From NCBI GenBank assembly GCA_026874595.1, contig CM049314.1, positions 23,013,729-23,077,728 of the forward strand: 64,000 bases of DNA, given 5' to 3'. Shown here piece by piece: positions 1 through 16,440 of the stretch. Below the pieces are notes generated by a model. The model was not told the origin of the DNA, ran no database searches, and was given only the letters and a program-made list of their open reading frames with translations. Within the stretch, counting starts at the first letter, position 1. Every line of letters starts with the position of its first letter. The translations under genes and the position numbers were made by a program. This DNA comes from Sipunculus nudus (Eukaryota > Annelida > Sipuncula > Golfingiida > Sipunculidae).

Positions 1-1205
1 TTTGTTTTGTGAATTAATTAAAAATAATACAGGGAACATAGTACGTATACGGGGGAGGGTACGGTGTCCCTTTCGCGCATTGGAATTTTTTGAAAATATA
101 TAATATAAAGAAAACATTTTGAGGTACATTTCCATGAGATTTTGAGGATTTTCTGTTCGTTGTTTTCTGAAAAGTCGGGTTGATTACTTTGACACATTCC
201 CCCGAGATCCCCCCCCCCCCCACCCCCGGCTCAAAAGTGGGTATGGATATAGCCTCTCTATGGGCGGATCCCGGATTTGGAGATGGGGGGGGGGGGGGGC
301 AACCTTCGGCCGAAGACCAATGAAGTCAGGGGGCGAGCGTCCTAGGGGCGAAGCTTAATGGGGGGGGGGGGGGGGGGGCTTCCCCAGAAATTGAATTCAA
401 GATGCACTGAAATGCGATTTTCCAAGCAACTGGCGGTATATTTTCCGGGTCTATTTCACACCACAGGCGCCGACCCGTTATTTTAGGGTTTTGTTGGGGT
501 GGATAAGTAATCTAATTTGATGTGTCAAAAGGCCCAAGGGAAAATTTCGAAAAACTATACATATTTTACTGCATTCTGGTGCATTTTTGGGAGTCATTAT
601 CGAGCAATGCTTACATCGTTAAAACATATGAGAATGCAACTTCTGTCGTCCTGAAAGTCAATTTGAAGGATTTGTTTTGCCATAAGAACATTATTTGAAT
701 TTTCGAATATTTTCTTGCGTCTCAAAACCAAGAATATTGGGCATTTGCCTCTTGCCCCTCCCCGCCCGAGGCTATATGTACAGCCCTTTAACTTTAAACT
801 TTTAAAATAGGGTCTGAATAAGTATGGCGTCTTAGGCGCCCGCGCTCTGACATGATAAAGATTCGGAGAGCCTTGTCAGGAGTTTAGGGGGGGGGGGGGG
901 GGGGATTGAATTGTTGGGCTTCGAAAACTAGGGGGCGTGAGCCCCCCCCCCCCCCCCCCCCCCTTGGATCCGCGCCTGATTTCCCCCCACACCCCATATC
1001 GACGCCCCTGACTGCATGTGAAGACCTATAATGTAGGTTCAGTTCTAAGCAACATAATCAAGCGCGGGTCCAGGATGTTTTTGCATGTTCGGAGGGGGGA
1101 AAGAGTACGTAGTCAGGGAATGTGAAGGCCCAGGAACTGGTCTTAAAATAATGAGAATAACAATAGCCCCTGGATCTGCGCCTGATGATACGATCATAAT
1201 AATTC
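1..1205. repeat. Homopolymer G/C-rich non-coding stretch
   Basis: No coding signal is visible. Runs of about 10 to 20 C or G occur near 208, 285, 360, 890 and 943. The text around 925-965 reads as a G-run, then CGTGAGC, then a C-run, which can fold into a GC hairpin. The phrase 'gatcc(c/g)g.gcctgat' recurs around 966 and 1170, suggesting decayed copies of one dispersed repeat. Homopolymer lengths here may be unreliable because sequencing is error-prone in such runs. Confidence 0.6.
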
Positions 1206-1630
1206 AGGACTCGACGTTAATTTTTAAAGTACTTGCCCACTAGGGCAAGTAAGATCAAGTATTTACGTGCCCTATAGATGAATTTTTACTTGCTTGAAAC
1301 AATGACCACAAACAAAAAAAGTCTTCAACATGATTATTTTACAACAATGAACATGTTCAAATATTTGTTTATTATATTTTTCTTCAGTATATGCACATAT
1401 AAACATACAGGTAATTTAAAACAGACGTAATATACAATTTATTTTATTTCTCCAGAAAAGGAAATGCTCATTTAAGAGTAGTTTAGTTTCACACCTTTTG
1501 GGGTAGGGTTTTATGATGGATCCACTTACCAACACGGGTAAGTATAGGACTCAGCTTTTAGTTGCCCTGTCATCATTTTCTGAAATTTTTACTTGAACCG
1601 GGCAAGGGTTAACCCTTAATGTCGAGTCCT
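1206..1630. mobile_element. Small inverted-repeat element (MITE), about 425 bp
   Basis: The left end reads AGGACTCGACGTTAA and the right end is the reverse complement AGGACTCGACATTAA, giving a 15-bp terminal inverted repeat with one mismatch. Inside the left end, CTTGCCC-ACTA-GGGCAAG is a perfect 7-bp stem with a 4-base loop, and related GGGCAAG text recurs near the right end. There is no open frame, so this is a non-autonomous element. I could not fix a target-site duplication. The element ends about 58 bases before the first helicase exon. Confidence 0.6.
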
Positions 1631-1688
1631 ATCTGATGCAATGAAGCTAAAGCCTGAGGGTGTTCATTTTCTATACAAATAATTGCAG

Positions 1689-6957
<5,269 letters not shown>

Positions 6958-7009
6958 TTGTCTGATTTAAAGGTGATTTGTTTGATGTTTCGCAGAGAAG
7001 GGTTGGAGG

Positions 7010-7430
7010 TTTTTTTTTTTTTGGGGGGGGGGGGGGGATTCGGGATGTATCACCTTTTTATATTTTCTAGATTTTTTTTGTGAGACCCCATATATGATGT
7101 TACACAGAGACGGGGGGGGGGGGGGGGGATTAGGGATGCATCACCTTTTTATATTTTCTTGATTTTTTTTATGATATGTGAGACCCCATATATGATGTTA
7201 CACAGAGACGGGGGGGGGGGGGGATTAGGGATGTATCACCTTTTTATATTTTCTTGATTTTTTTTATGATATGTGAGACCACATATATGATGTTACACAG
7301 AGACGGGAGGGGGGGGGGGATTCGGGATGTATCACCTTTTAATATTTTATTGTATGTTACACAGAGACGGTGGGGTGTGGGGTGGGGGATTCGGGATGTA
7401 ATCACCTTTTAATGTTTTCTGGTATTTTTT
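7010..7430. repeat. Five-copy tandem repeat, about 95 bp, after the helicase stop
   Basis: Five copies of a unit containing a G-run, ATTCGGGATGTATCACCTTTT, and text like TGATGTTACACAGAGACGG. The CACC of successive units falls at 7051, 7142, 7237, 7333 and 7403, so spacing is 91, 95, 96 and 70 bp; the last unit is shortened. The array begins about 50 bases after the stop codon and probably forms part of the 3' UTR or flank. No clear AATAAA is seen before it. Confidence 0.85.
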
Positions 7431-7449
7431 GATGATATGTGAGACATGT

Positions 7450-7455
7450 TTTATA

Positions 7456-7517
<62 letters not shown>

Positions 7518-7562
7518 GTATATATATATATGTATGTATATATATGTATATACATATATATG
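7450..7562. repeat. (TA)n / (TATG)n microsatellite
   Basis: AT-alternating sequence with scattered TATG and CATA units. Confidence 0.9.
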
Positions 7563-9650
7563 GTTTGGGGTGTGTATAGCACTATAGGCATGTTATTAAT
7601 TCGAATTAAAAAATTTTAAAATACAATACCTCACGTTATTATATTTTATTTTCCCTGTTGAGAGAGAGAACGAGTGAAAGAGGTATAAGAAAGAAAGATT
7701 ACTCCGATATTCTTTTCCTCAATTAGCTTCAAACATCAATACACTCTCTATAAGCAAGTTTATTTATTTCGCACGTTGTGGTTCAGTGCTGATGTTCTGG
7801 CGTAGAACGGTATTATAATCCGGTCCGTGTGGAAGTGAACGGAGAAACCTTCCTGAGGCTGATTCTCTGCTTGGAGAGTGAAATTCTTCCCACAATGCAT
7901 TGCAACAAAATGTCCTCCATGGAGTAACAGCTCGCTCAGGGATGTGCATGATTCTACCTGCAAAATAGTAATATCCGTCACTTAGAATGTAAAATCACAA
8001 ATGCAGAAGGTTAGTAAATATAGTGTTGATAAGCCTGATGCAGTTTTTCTGTAGGGTAAGACCTCCTATGTTCTGATAGGGCCCTCGACCTATCGTTGCA
8101 TTTCCGTTGCGGAATGTCGGTACACGAATTTACATTCAGCCCATGGACCTTCAGGGTCCGTCCAGCCAAGATATCATAGGACCAGAAGGTCCATGTATGG
8201 ACTAGTTGACTCTGATAGAACAGTGCGGCCATATTCATATTTATACTACTGCCCCCTGGCGGAGCTTTCATAAACTATTCTGAACGGTGTTTTTGGCGAT
8301 ACATGCAACAAAATTTGTATCATTACTTGTTCAAACAAGATTATACAATATGATTTATTAATATTGTTATCATTCATAATTTTATTTTAAGCACACGTTC
8401 GTCGGAGCATGCATTATTTTATCATGATTGCATTATCATTAATTCTTAAATATATTATTATTGTTATTATTATTATCGCTAATATTATTATTATTGTTAT
8501 TATTATTTTTAATCATATTTATTTATTACTATTAATATTACTGTTATTATTTTCATTATGATTATTATAAATTTAAGCATACATTATTTTCAAAAATGAA
8601 TATTAAAAAAAAGATATCCATACCTTTTCTTAAATCTCTTCACCAAGAGTCGGAGATAACGAAGAGGTACTATGCTCATAAAGCAGTTGTTGCATATCAG
8701 TTGACACTCAGAACGATATTACAGTTTTACTGAACATGTCATGCATCGATTGACACTCAAAATTATTTATAGTACAGTTTGAATCTAAACAAGATAAACA
8801 GGCCTATGTTTGCCAATATACAGTGTAAAATCAAAGTTTTGCTATTTCGGTGGTATTTATCTACTCATTACAGGCAATATAAACCAAGACATGTCGTGGT
8901 TATTATCTCAGGTCGTCTGCTGTCCTTACAGAGATGTGCCCTCTCTTAATTTTAACAAACTTTGAACTATAATTCTAATTGCATAATCAAGTCAGCTTGG
9001 CAGATAGAGAACGCCCAGATAGATCACGTGGACAGTGAACTACGAGTGCCAGTCAAAGGTTCTTATACAAAATTCCCGTCACTTTCTGGAAAACACTCGG
9101 ATAGAGAAATTTCGCAAAGTTAAAATCCAAAATACCTTGAATGGTGGTCCTCAAACTCATGTAACAGTTGTGATACAGTACAGATCTCTGCGCGCCATGC
9201 AACAACCCGAAGCACATGACCAGAGGTCGGTAAAACCCGGAATATCCGCGGATTAAAAGTTATTGCATTTAATTCCTACATTGAGAACCCATGTGGGAGG
9301 TTTAAAAAGTGTACAAAATTTAACTATTATTAATCTTTCCGTTCAGGCCTTACCTGGCCAATTGAACGGCCTGTGAAGATACAGAGGACGATTTTATTTT
9401 TTTTTTAAACAACCAGACCATCGCTAAAAAATTTAAGAAGCGACTGGAGAATTCTCGGAGAAACACGGTGACTTTAATTATGAACCAAATAATTATTAGA
9501 CTAATTCTATCTAATTAGGCCTAATAGGCCTACTTTATTGAAGTGACGTAATTATATTTATGTACATCTGTCATAAAATTACTGCTATGATATGACATCT
9601 AGCAAACCAGGACTACTTATTAAATATATACACACACACACACTCTCCCT

Positions 9651-9709
<59 letters not shown>

Positions 9710-10540
9710 ACCCATTCAATCAAATTAAAACCTGTGTTGACCAGATAAGTTATAAGCCTGACGCACTGCAGGTGTCATAAGATTATGCCAAGTCACGTAG
9801 GCTATATATACAGTTTGGACAGGGATGTAGGCTACAATGAAATATAATTTTTTATCGCAAATATAGTAAATATAGAAAATAAAAATATAACACTCACACT
9901 AAACAATACGATGGTTTATTTGTCTGTTAGCAACATGACTCAACAATTTTTATTGGATTTAGATGAATTTTCAGGATACCGCGGCAATGATAGAAGGAAA
10001 TAATGTTTTAATTTTGGAAGTAATCCGGATCACCACCTGGATCAAGAAATTTTTTTAAAGAAAAAAAAATGCTGCAATTTTGACAATGCCTTATGGGAGT
10101 AATGAGCTGCCTTTGCGTAGGTCTGCGTTCTCTGAGTGTTTTTTTTTCTAGTTCTTTTTTCCGCCGTCTTTTAATGCCAGAACGTCATCAATAATCTAAC
10201 CAGTCATGCAAAAGCATGCATTTCATGGTCATCTACGTTAACAGAAATCCCTAGAGTATACTAACCAGGGAGAAACCCTGTCAGAAGACCGTATGCCTCC
10301 TAATGGGAAAATGGTGTCTCTCTTATATATTTTGCGGAAAAATGAGTAGAAGAATTCTTCTGCTCTTTCCATAGAATGCGTAAAAAATTTTAACTCCTTA
10401 ATTTCCAAAATTCCATATCTAAAGTTTAAAAAACCTAAACTGCTATTTTCCAATATTCCCCATATGCTTTAACCAGTCTCGTAAAAATACAAAAGTTTAC
10501 ACTATCCTGATAATCCTATCATATTGAGTATGCCTAAATA
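7563..10540. other. Intergenic, no supported gene
   Basis: No convincing exon on either strand. It contains an A/T-rich (TTA)n-like tract at about 8455-8545, a (CA)n then (TA)n microsatellite at about 9628-9706, and otherwise unique-looking AT-rich DNA. Short open frames here lack splice signals, codon bias or recognisable motifs. Confidence 0.5.
9628..9706. repeat. (CA)n-(TA)n compound microsatellite
   Basis: CA repeats with a short CTCCCT break, then a TA run of about 40 bases. Confidence 0.95.
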
Positions 10541-11169
10541 TTTGTGTCTTTTGATTTACCAATAAAAAATCTACCAAAGATGGATGAACATGCAAAATTT
10601 CAGGCCGAGACACCAACCACTATTGAGAAAAAGTGCATAAATATATTCTGTAAAAACGAATTGGTAGGTGGCGCCACCTGTCTGGCCTATAACTTAGCTA
10701 TCCAAAACGGATAACGTGCAAAGTTTCAGGCTGATACATCCATCCACTCCTGAGATATGAGCGATTTTTACCCAATGCAAACGAATGAATGGATGCCACG
10801 CGAAAACAATTGTGGATGGCGCCACTATAGTCTCGTTAATGAGAAATCAACCCAAGACGGATGAACATGCAAAATTTCAGGCCAAGACACCAAAGCACTA
10901 GTAAAACAAGGCATACAGGCCTAATGCGAACCTGTGCAAAGTTTGGGAGTATGAATGGAGGTTTATTTTTAAAATTTAATATTGATCCTCTTAAGTCCTG
11001 CATATCTACCTTAGTCATTATTATTATAGCAAAATGGACATTTCGGACCTGCAAGTTTCAGACTAGGACATTTTAAAGCTAGAATATGGGTAGTCGACAA
11101 GCGACCATGTGTTTCCGCAGAAATCAGAGTGGGACGGGTGAAGCATGGATTAAGTGGCAAGGGGAATAG
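10540..11169. repeat. Dispersed repeat of the GGTGGCGCCACC family, 5' part
   Basis: Diverged units share the phrases 'gcaaa.tttcaggc', 'gagatatgagcgatttt' and the palindrome GGTGGCGCCACC (10667-10678). A shared phrase around AATGCGAACCTGTGC near 10922 recurs near 24420. No coding potential. This is the older edge of the array that follows. Confidence 0.7.
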
Positions 11170-12140
11170 AGTGAGGTGTGTTGCATATTAGCATGGATGT
11201 CTGCAGCGTAAATGTGAATGTAGCTGGTGCCATCTGTCATAAAATTGAGGAAATTGTCCAGTATATATAAACCTGCAAAATTTCAGGTGGATAAGTCAAA
11301 CCACTGCTAAAATAGGAGTGATTTTATCCCAAGGGAGATGAACTGATGGACGCTATGCATAAGTGGTTGCAGGTGGCGCCACTAGTTCTACCTATGATAA
11401 AGAGCTATGTGAGATCTATGCACAAGCAAATGTTTGGCCCAATCGGTCAAACGGTTCCCGAGATATGAGCTTGGATGTCTGCAGAGTAAACGTGAATGTA
11501 GGTGGCGCCACCTGTCATTAATCAAGAAAGCTGTCCAGGATGTATAAACCAGCAAAATTTCAGGTGGATAAGTCAAACCACTTCTGAGGTATAAGTGATT
11601 TTATCCCAAGGCAGATGAACAGATGGACCCTGTGCATAAGTGGTTGCAGGTGGCGCCACCACTTTTGCCTATGATGAAGAGCTATGTGAGATCTATATAC
11701 ATGCAAAATTTTGGCCTAATCGGTAAAACAATTCCTGAGATATGAACTTTGATGTCTACAGAGTAAATGTGAATGTAGGTGGCGCCACCTGTCATTAAAT
11801 GAAGAAAGCTATCCATGATGTATAAACCTGCAAAATTTCAGGTGGATAAGTCAAACCAATGCTGTGATATGAGTGATTTTATCCCAAGGCAGATGAACAG
11901 GTGGACGCTGTGCATAAATGGTTGCAGGTGGCGCCACCATTTTTGCCTATGATGAAGAGCTATGTGAGATCTATACACATGCAAAATTTTGACCCAATCG
12001 GTCAAACGGTTCCCGAGATATGAGCTTGGATGTTTGCAGGGTAAATGTGAATGTAGGTGGCGCCACCTGTCATAAAATCGAGAAAGCTGTCCAGGATGTA
12101 TAAATCAGCAAAATTTCAGGTGGAAAAGTCAAACATATGG
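11170..12140. repeat. 278-bp satellite with two palindromes per unit
   Basis: A head-to-tail array of about 3.5 units. The anchor GTAGGTGGCGCC (diverged as GTAGCTGGTGCC in the first copy) starts at 11220, 11498, 11775 and 12053, a period of 277-278 bp. Each unit carries two copies of the 12-bp perfect palindrome GGTGGCGCCACC, alternately about 129 and 149 bp apart (11501, 11649, 11778, 11927, 12056; 11372 is a one-base variant). Between the palindromes are conserved phrases about 'gcaaaatttcaggtggataag' and 'gagatatgagc'. No open frame. Confidence 0.85.
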
Positions 12141-12705
12141 TTTCAGAGAAGAAGTTTTTTGTAGCCCTCAGTGTGATACAGGCACTGATGACCCCCGTAC
12201 AATAAAGGCCAATGCAGGTGGCGCCACCAATACCTCAATTTCAGATATGTCCTATGTATCCAACATTGGCATAAAATTCGGTGATGATAGCTCCAGCCTT
12301 TTCTGAGATTTACATTTTAATATGCTTTTTTGCACAGTTAACAAAGTTCAACCTCCTGTAACTCGGCCAAAAATCTCCGAACTGGAACCATTCGAACAAA
12401 CTTGAGAAAGATTGTTCCAGGGATCATTTCTGTGAAATATTGGACAATATGGCTGGACAGTTTCGGAAAAGAAGATTTTTAAAGCTTTTTTAGCTTTTTC
12501 CCTATAAAATCTAAGAAAATGCAGTCAGAAAAAAAAATTAACAAAATCCGATAGAGTTTTTCAGATGACTGATTATTTGCAAAAAATTTGGTGATGCAAG
12601 CTTCTGCCGTTTTTGAGATAGCTATGGTTAACGTACAGACGACGCACGACACACGACGGACGACGCCGCACCATCGCATAAGCTCACAGGTTCGCTAAAA
12701 AGCAG
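12138..12705. repeat. 3' module of the GGTGGCGCCACC repeat family, copy 1
   Basis: Begins with CATATGGTTTCAGAGAAG, carries the palindrome at 12217, then a T-rich segment, then a tail of repeated GACGACGNACG text ending CATAAGCTCACAGGTTCGC and an A-run. The same module occurs at 13975-14516 (near-identical), and more diverged at 26160-26630 and 27435-28004. Here it is joined directly to the last 278-bp satellite unit. Confidence 0.8.
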
Positions 12706-13415
12706 ACATATAATCAATGAAACTGATGTGTAGCATAGATTTAGAACATGGTTTTTACTTGAAAGTATTGTAATTAAAAAATAAGTCACAGTTTATCCAA
12801 ACAATGGATTTTTTTTATCTGTAAAAATTTAACATATCATGCACACATACCGCTCATGAAATTACTTGTTTTGATTAAAGACTAGTAGAAGTGCCTACAT
12901 AACTTACTCAGCACGATGCAAATCACGGGGCTATCAGTCGTAGCTGCTGTCAAATGCGATAACAAGGGGTGGAACTACAGCGATGACAAGGTATAAAATA
13001 TATTAACTGAGAACTGAATAACACTCATATAAATGAAATGTTTCTAGTTACAATTAATCCTTTTCTGTTCACTATATAATGAAGTATACTTGTTTGTAGT
13101 CAAAGCGATATTTTGATTTACACTAGCAAAAAGGTGACAGCGAAAATTTCCCTCTTAATTAATTCATCGAAAATTTGCGTTGTTGTCAAATAAAAGCATT
13201 TAGGACATGAAAATTTGACAATATATGTATATATATATATTGTCAAGTTTTGTCATTTTTTTAGAGAATAGAAGGCGATTTCCACCCACCACCGCCTGGC
13301 CGACAAAAGGGGCTAGGTATACGCCGCTGTATATACAGAGGCTCACATACTGCAAGTTAACCATAATATATTTCAGATATTACCATCAGGTATATATTAT
13401 AATATAAACTTTAAT

Positions 13416-13478
<63 letters not shown>

Positions 13479-13480
13479 AG
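12706..13480. other. Intergenic with (TA)n microsatellite
   Basis: AT-rich DNA with no coding signal. A TA run of about 58 bases lies at 13416-13474. Confidence 0.6.
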
Positions 13481-14516
13481 CATAACACTGCTAACATATA
13501 TGGTAAAATGACTCAATTCAATCTCCATCATTCAGTCAAAAATCATTCATGTGGAACCATTAATGACAATTATTATAAGAATTATTGTAGGAATTTTTCT
13601 TGTAAAATATTTAACAAACTGGCTTCGGTGGCATCAGTCGAAAAATGTTTCGCAGGTTTATAACTCATAAAGGAAGATACAGCAAACTGGCTAAGTTCAG
13701 CTTCCTGTAACTCAGCCAAAAAGCACTGAACCAAAACCATTTGAACAAACTTGAATTATCACCATCTGAGGATAATTAATGTGTGAGATTTAAGAATTTG
13801 GCCCAGTGGTTTTTGTTGAGATCTTTGTAGCCACTGAGCTAAAATGGGCTGTTACGGCATATGACTAAATTCAGCTTCCCATAACTTGGCCAAATGTCAC
13901 TGAAAAGAAACCATTTGAACAAACTTCAGAAAGCACTACCCTAGGATCATTTCTATGCGATATTAATTTTGGCCATATGGTTTCAGAGAAGAAGTTTTTT
14001 GTAGCCCTCAGTGTGATACAGGCACTGATGACCCCCGTACAATAAAGGCCAATGCAGGTGGCGCCACCAATACCTCAATTTCAGATATGTCCTATGTATC
14101 CAACATTGGCATAAAATTCGGTGATGATAGCTCCAGCCTTTTCTGAGATTTACATTTTAATATGCTTTTTTGCACAGTTAACAAAGTAACTCGGCCAAAA
14201 ATCTCCGAACTGGAACCATTCGAACAAACTTGAGAAAGATTGTTCCAGGGATCATTTCTGTGAAATATTGGACAATTTGGCTGGACAGTGTCGGAGAAGA
14301 AGATTTTTAAAGCTTTTTTAGCTTTTTCCCTATAAAATCTAAGAAAATGCAGTTAGAAAAAAAATAAACAAAATCCGATAAAGTTTTTTGGATGACTGAT
14401 TGTTTGCAATAATTTGGTTATGCTAGCTACTGCCGTTTTTGAGATAGCTATGGTTAACATACAGACGACGCACGACGCCGCACCATCGCATAAGCTCACA
14501 GGTTCGCTAAAAAGGC
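13481..14516. repeat. Full-length copy of the palindrome repeat family, about 1.0 kb
   Basis: Starts with CTAACATATATGGTAAAATG, contains two 'aactcagccaaaa...gaaccatttgaacaaact' phrases, the palindrome at 14057, and ends in the tail CATAAGCTCACAGGTTCGC plus A-run. The layout matches the copy at 26950-28004. The last 540 bases are almost identical to 12138-12705 apart from a loss of about 13 bases after 'aacaaagt' and a shortened GACG tail. No open frame, so it is non-autonomous. Confidence 0.8.
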
Positions 14517-15999
14517 TCCTTATGCAATCTAATGATCAAGGGGAAGTTGTATCATTTCACAGTAGCCGAACACAATTGTCGGTCTAGAAGTACTACCATA
14601 AAACTTATGCAAAAATGATTACATTTATTTCTCGCCACTAACCACATCAGCTACAAAGCTATCAAGTATGTTCAAAATGCATCATTTTCATCAAATTCTA
14701 CATGAAGAAACACAAAGTATGTTGAATAATTTATTACAAACAGTTCACATGACAAGAGACACCGAGAAATCATGTAAACTATGAACATTTTGACATACAT
14801 GTAATAGGCGGCAGTGAAAGGAGTTCTGTACAAAACTTACAAAGTCCAGTTACATAAATCTTAAAATGCAAAATCATTCTTGGAATGGAAAATAATTCTT
14901 AAGAGTGGTTGCCTCTGATAAGTTCTTAAATTTAAATAAATGTTCAAAATTAAAGTACAATTAATCATGTGCTATGTATACAAGGAAAATCTCATACTGA
15001 ACCTGATGAAAGGTCTAAACAGAAATATTCAACAAACGATATAAAAAAATGTTGTGTAATATCTGATATTTTATGTTTTGATGGATGTAAAACGTTTAAA
15101 TTAAGTATATGTGTCTGCAATGTACAAGTTCTGTCATGTGATTATTTTCATGTTCATTAACTTCTGGGTGGACAGATTGAAGTGAAAGATCCTATGGTCT
15201 AGCTTTCAAATATTTGTGGTACGTGTAATTTAATACAGACTGTCACAGTCGTGATGACAATGAAAATTTTTCTTAGTTAATTAGCCCCGATAGTGAATAG
15301 TCTTATCTTCTTTCAATTAACTGCTTGACTGAACTCAAATGTGCTCTGTATATCAAGCTAAAAATTACTATATTTGCAGGAACTTTTACAATAATAATCT
15401 ATGAAAGAAATTATTAAACATACTATCATTTATCTTTCAGTATAACGTGCGGTATCTGCTTCTTTTCTTACTTGGCCACAATTTAGTGACATTACTGTGA
15501 CGTATGTATTCATAAGCAGTGTTTGTACGCAGCAGTTTTGAGCTTTAAAACCTGAAATTTCTGCACCAACTGTAAAAAGTCTTATACTGTGTTGTTGGAA
15601 AAAAAAAACATACAAGGAAGATGCTTACATGTGAATGATCTGTACAAAGCTTTAACTGCAATAATCAAATACTGACCATGATCAGTAATATATCAAACAT
15701 CTTATCTACAACCTGGAGCAAGCAGATGGCTTACTGAAACATAAGAGTCCTAACCAACAACAGATGTCCCACATCAACACTTATTACACAAGACACGGTA
15801 TAGTACATTTCGAAACAACCACAAAACTACAACGCTTATTGATTAAAAAGATTCAGCTACCAAGCAGCGGGCTTATTTTTAACAAGAGACACATCATGCT
15901 AGACCACTCTCTATGGTAGATGGCGCTGTCAACTCTGTGGGTGTATTGATACTTAAATGTATCATTACCCTTTGCTAACAGTTAGGTATGCTATATACT

Positions 16000-16440
16000 G
16001 TGGTCACCTTTTCGTTTGCGAGGCTTTTAAATTTGCGATATTTGCGAAAGGGAAATGATTGCGAAAGTAAAACCTTCGTGAATATGAAGCTTCATTGTCA
16101 AAGGCAAGTCGAAAGGAGAAAGACTGATATTATAAATAATAACAGACCTTGAATGTTACCCATAAATCAAAGTTTGCTCAAATAAATTATATCATATCTT
16201 TCAAATCATCTGTCAATAATGAACAGTAATTTCCATACATTATATGTTCCCTTGGGTTCCAGGACATCTATTTGTTAAGATTTGGGTCACGTATTACTTA
16301 ACATAATCCATGCAATACCACGCATACGCCATGTAGGCTGTTGTATGCCTATGGTGAGATTACGAAAATGGAACCCTCATGAAATGCTGAAAAAGTGAAG
16401 ATCGCACAATTTTAACCTCATGAATATAAAGCAAACCACA
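16000..16440. mobile_element. MITE family A, copy 1
   Basis: The left end reads TACTGTGGTCACC with T-rich and 'tttgcga' phrases. The right end reads AAACCACAG. An inner phrase 'aaaatggaaccctcat' followed by 'ctgaaaa.gtgaa' is shared with the copy at 58298-58752 and, diverged, with 19562-20030. There is no coding capacity. A TA flank suggests mariner-type ends, but this is weak. Confidence 0.5.
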
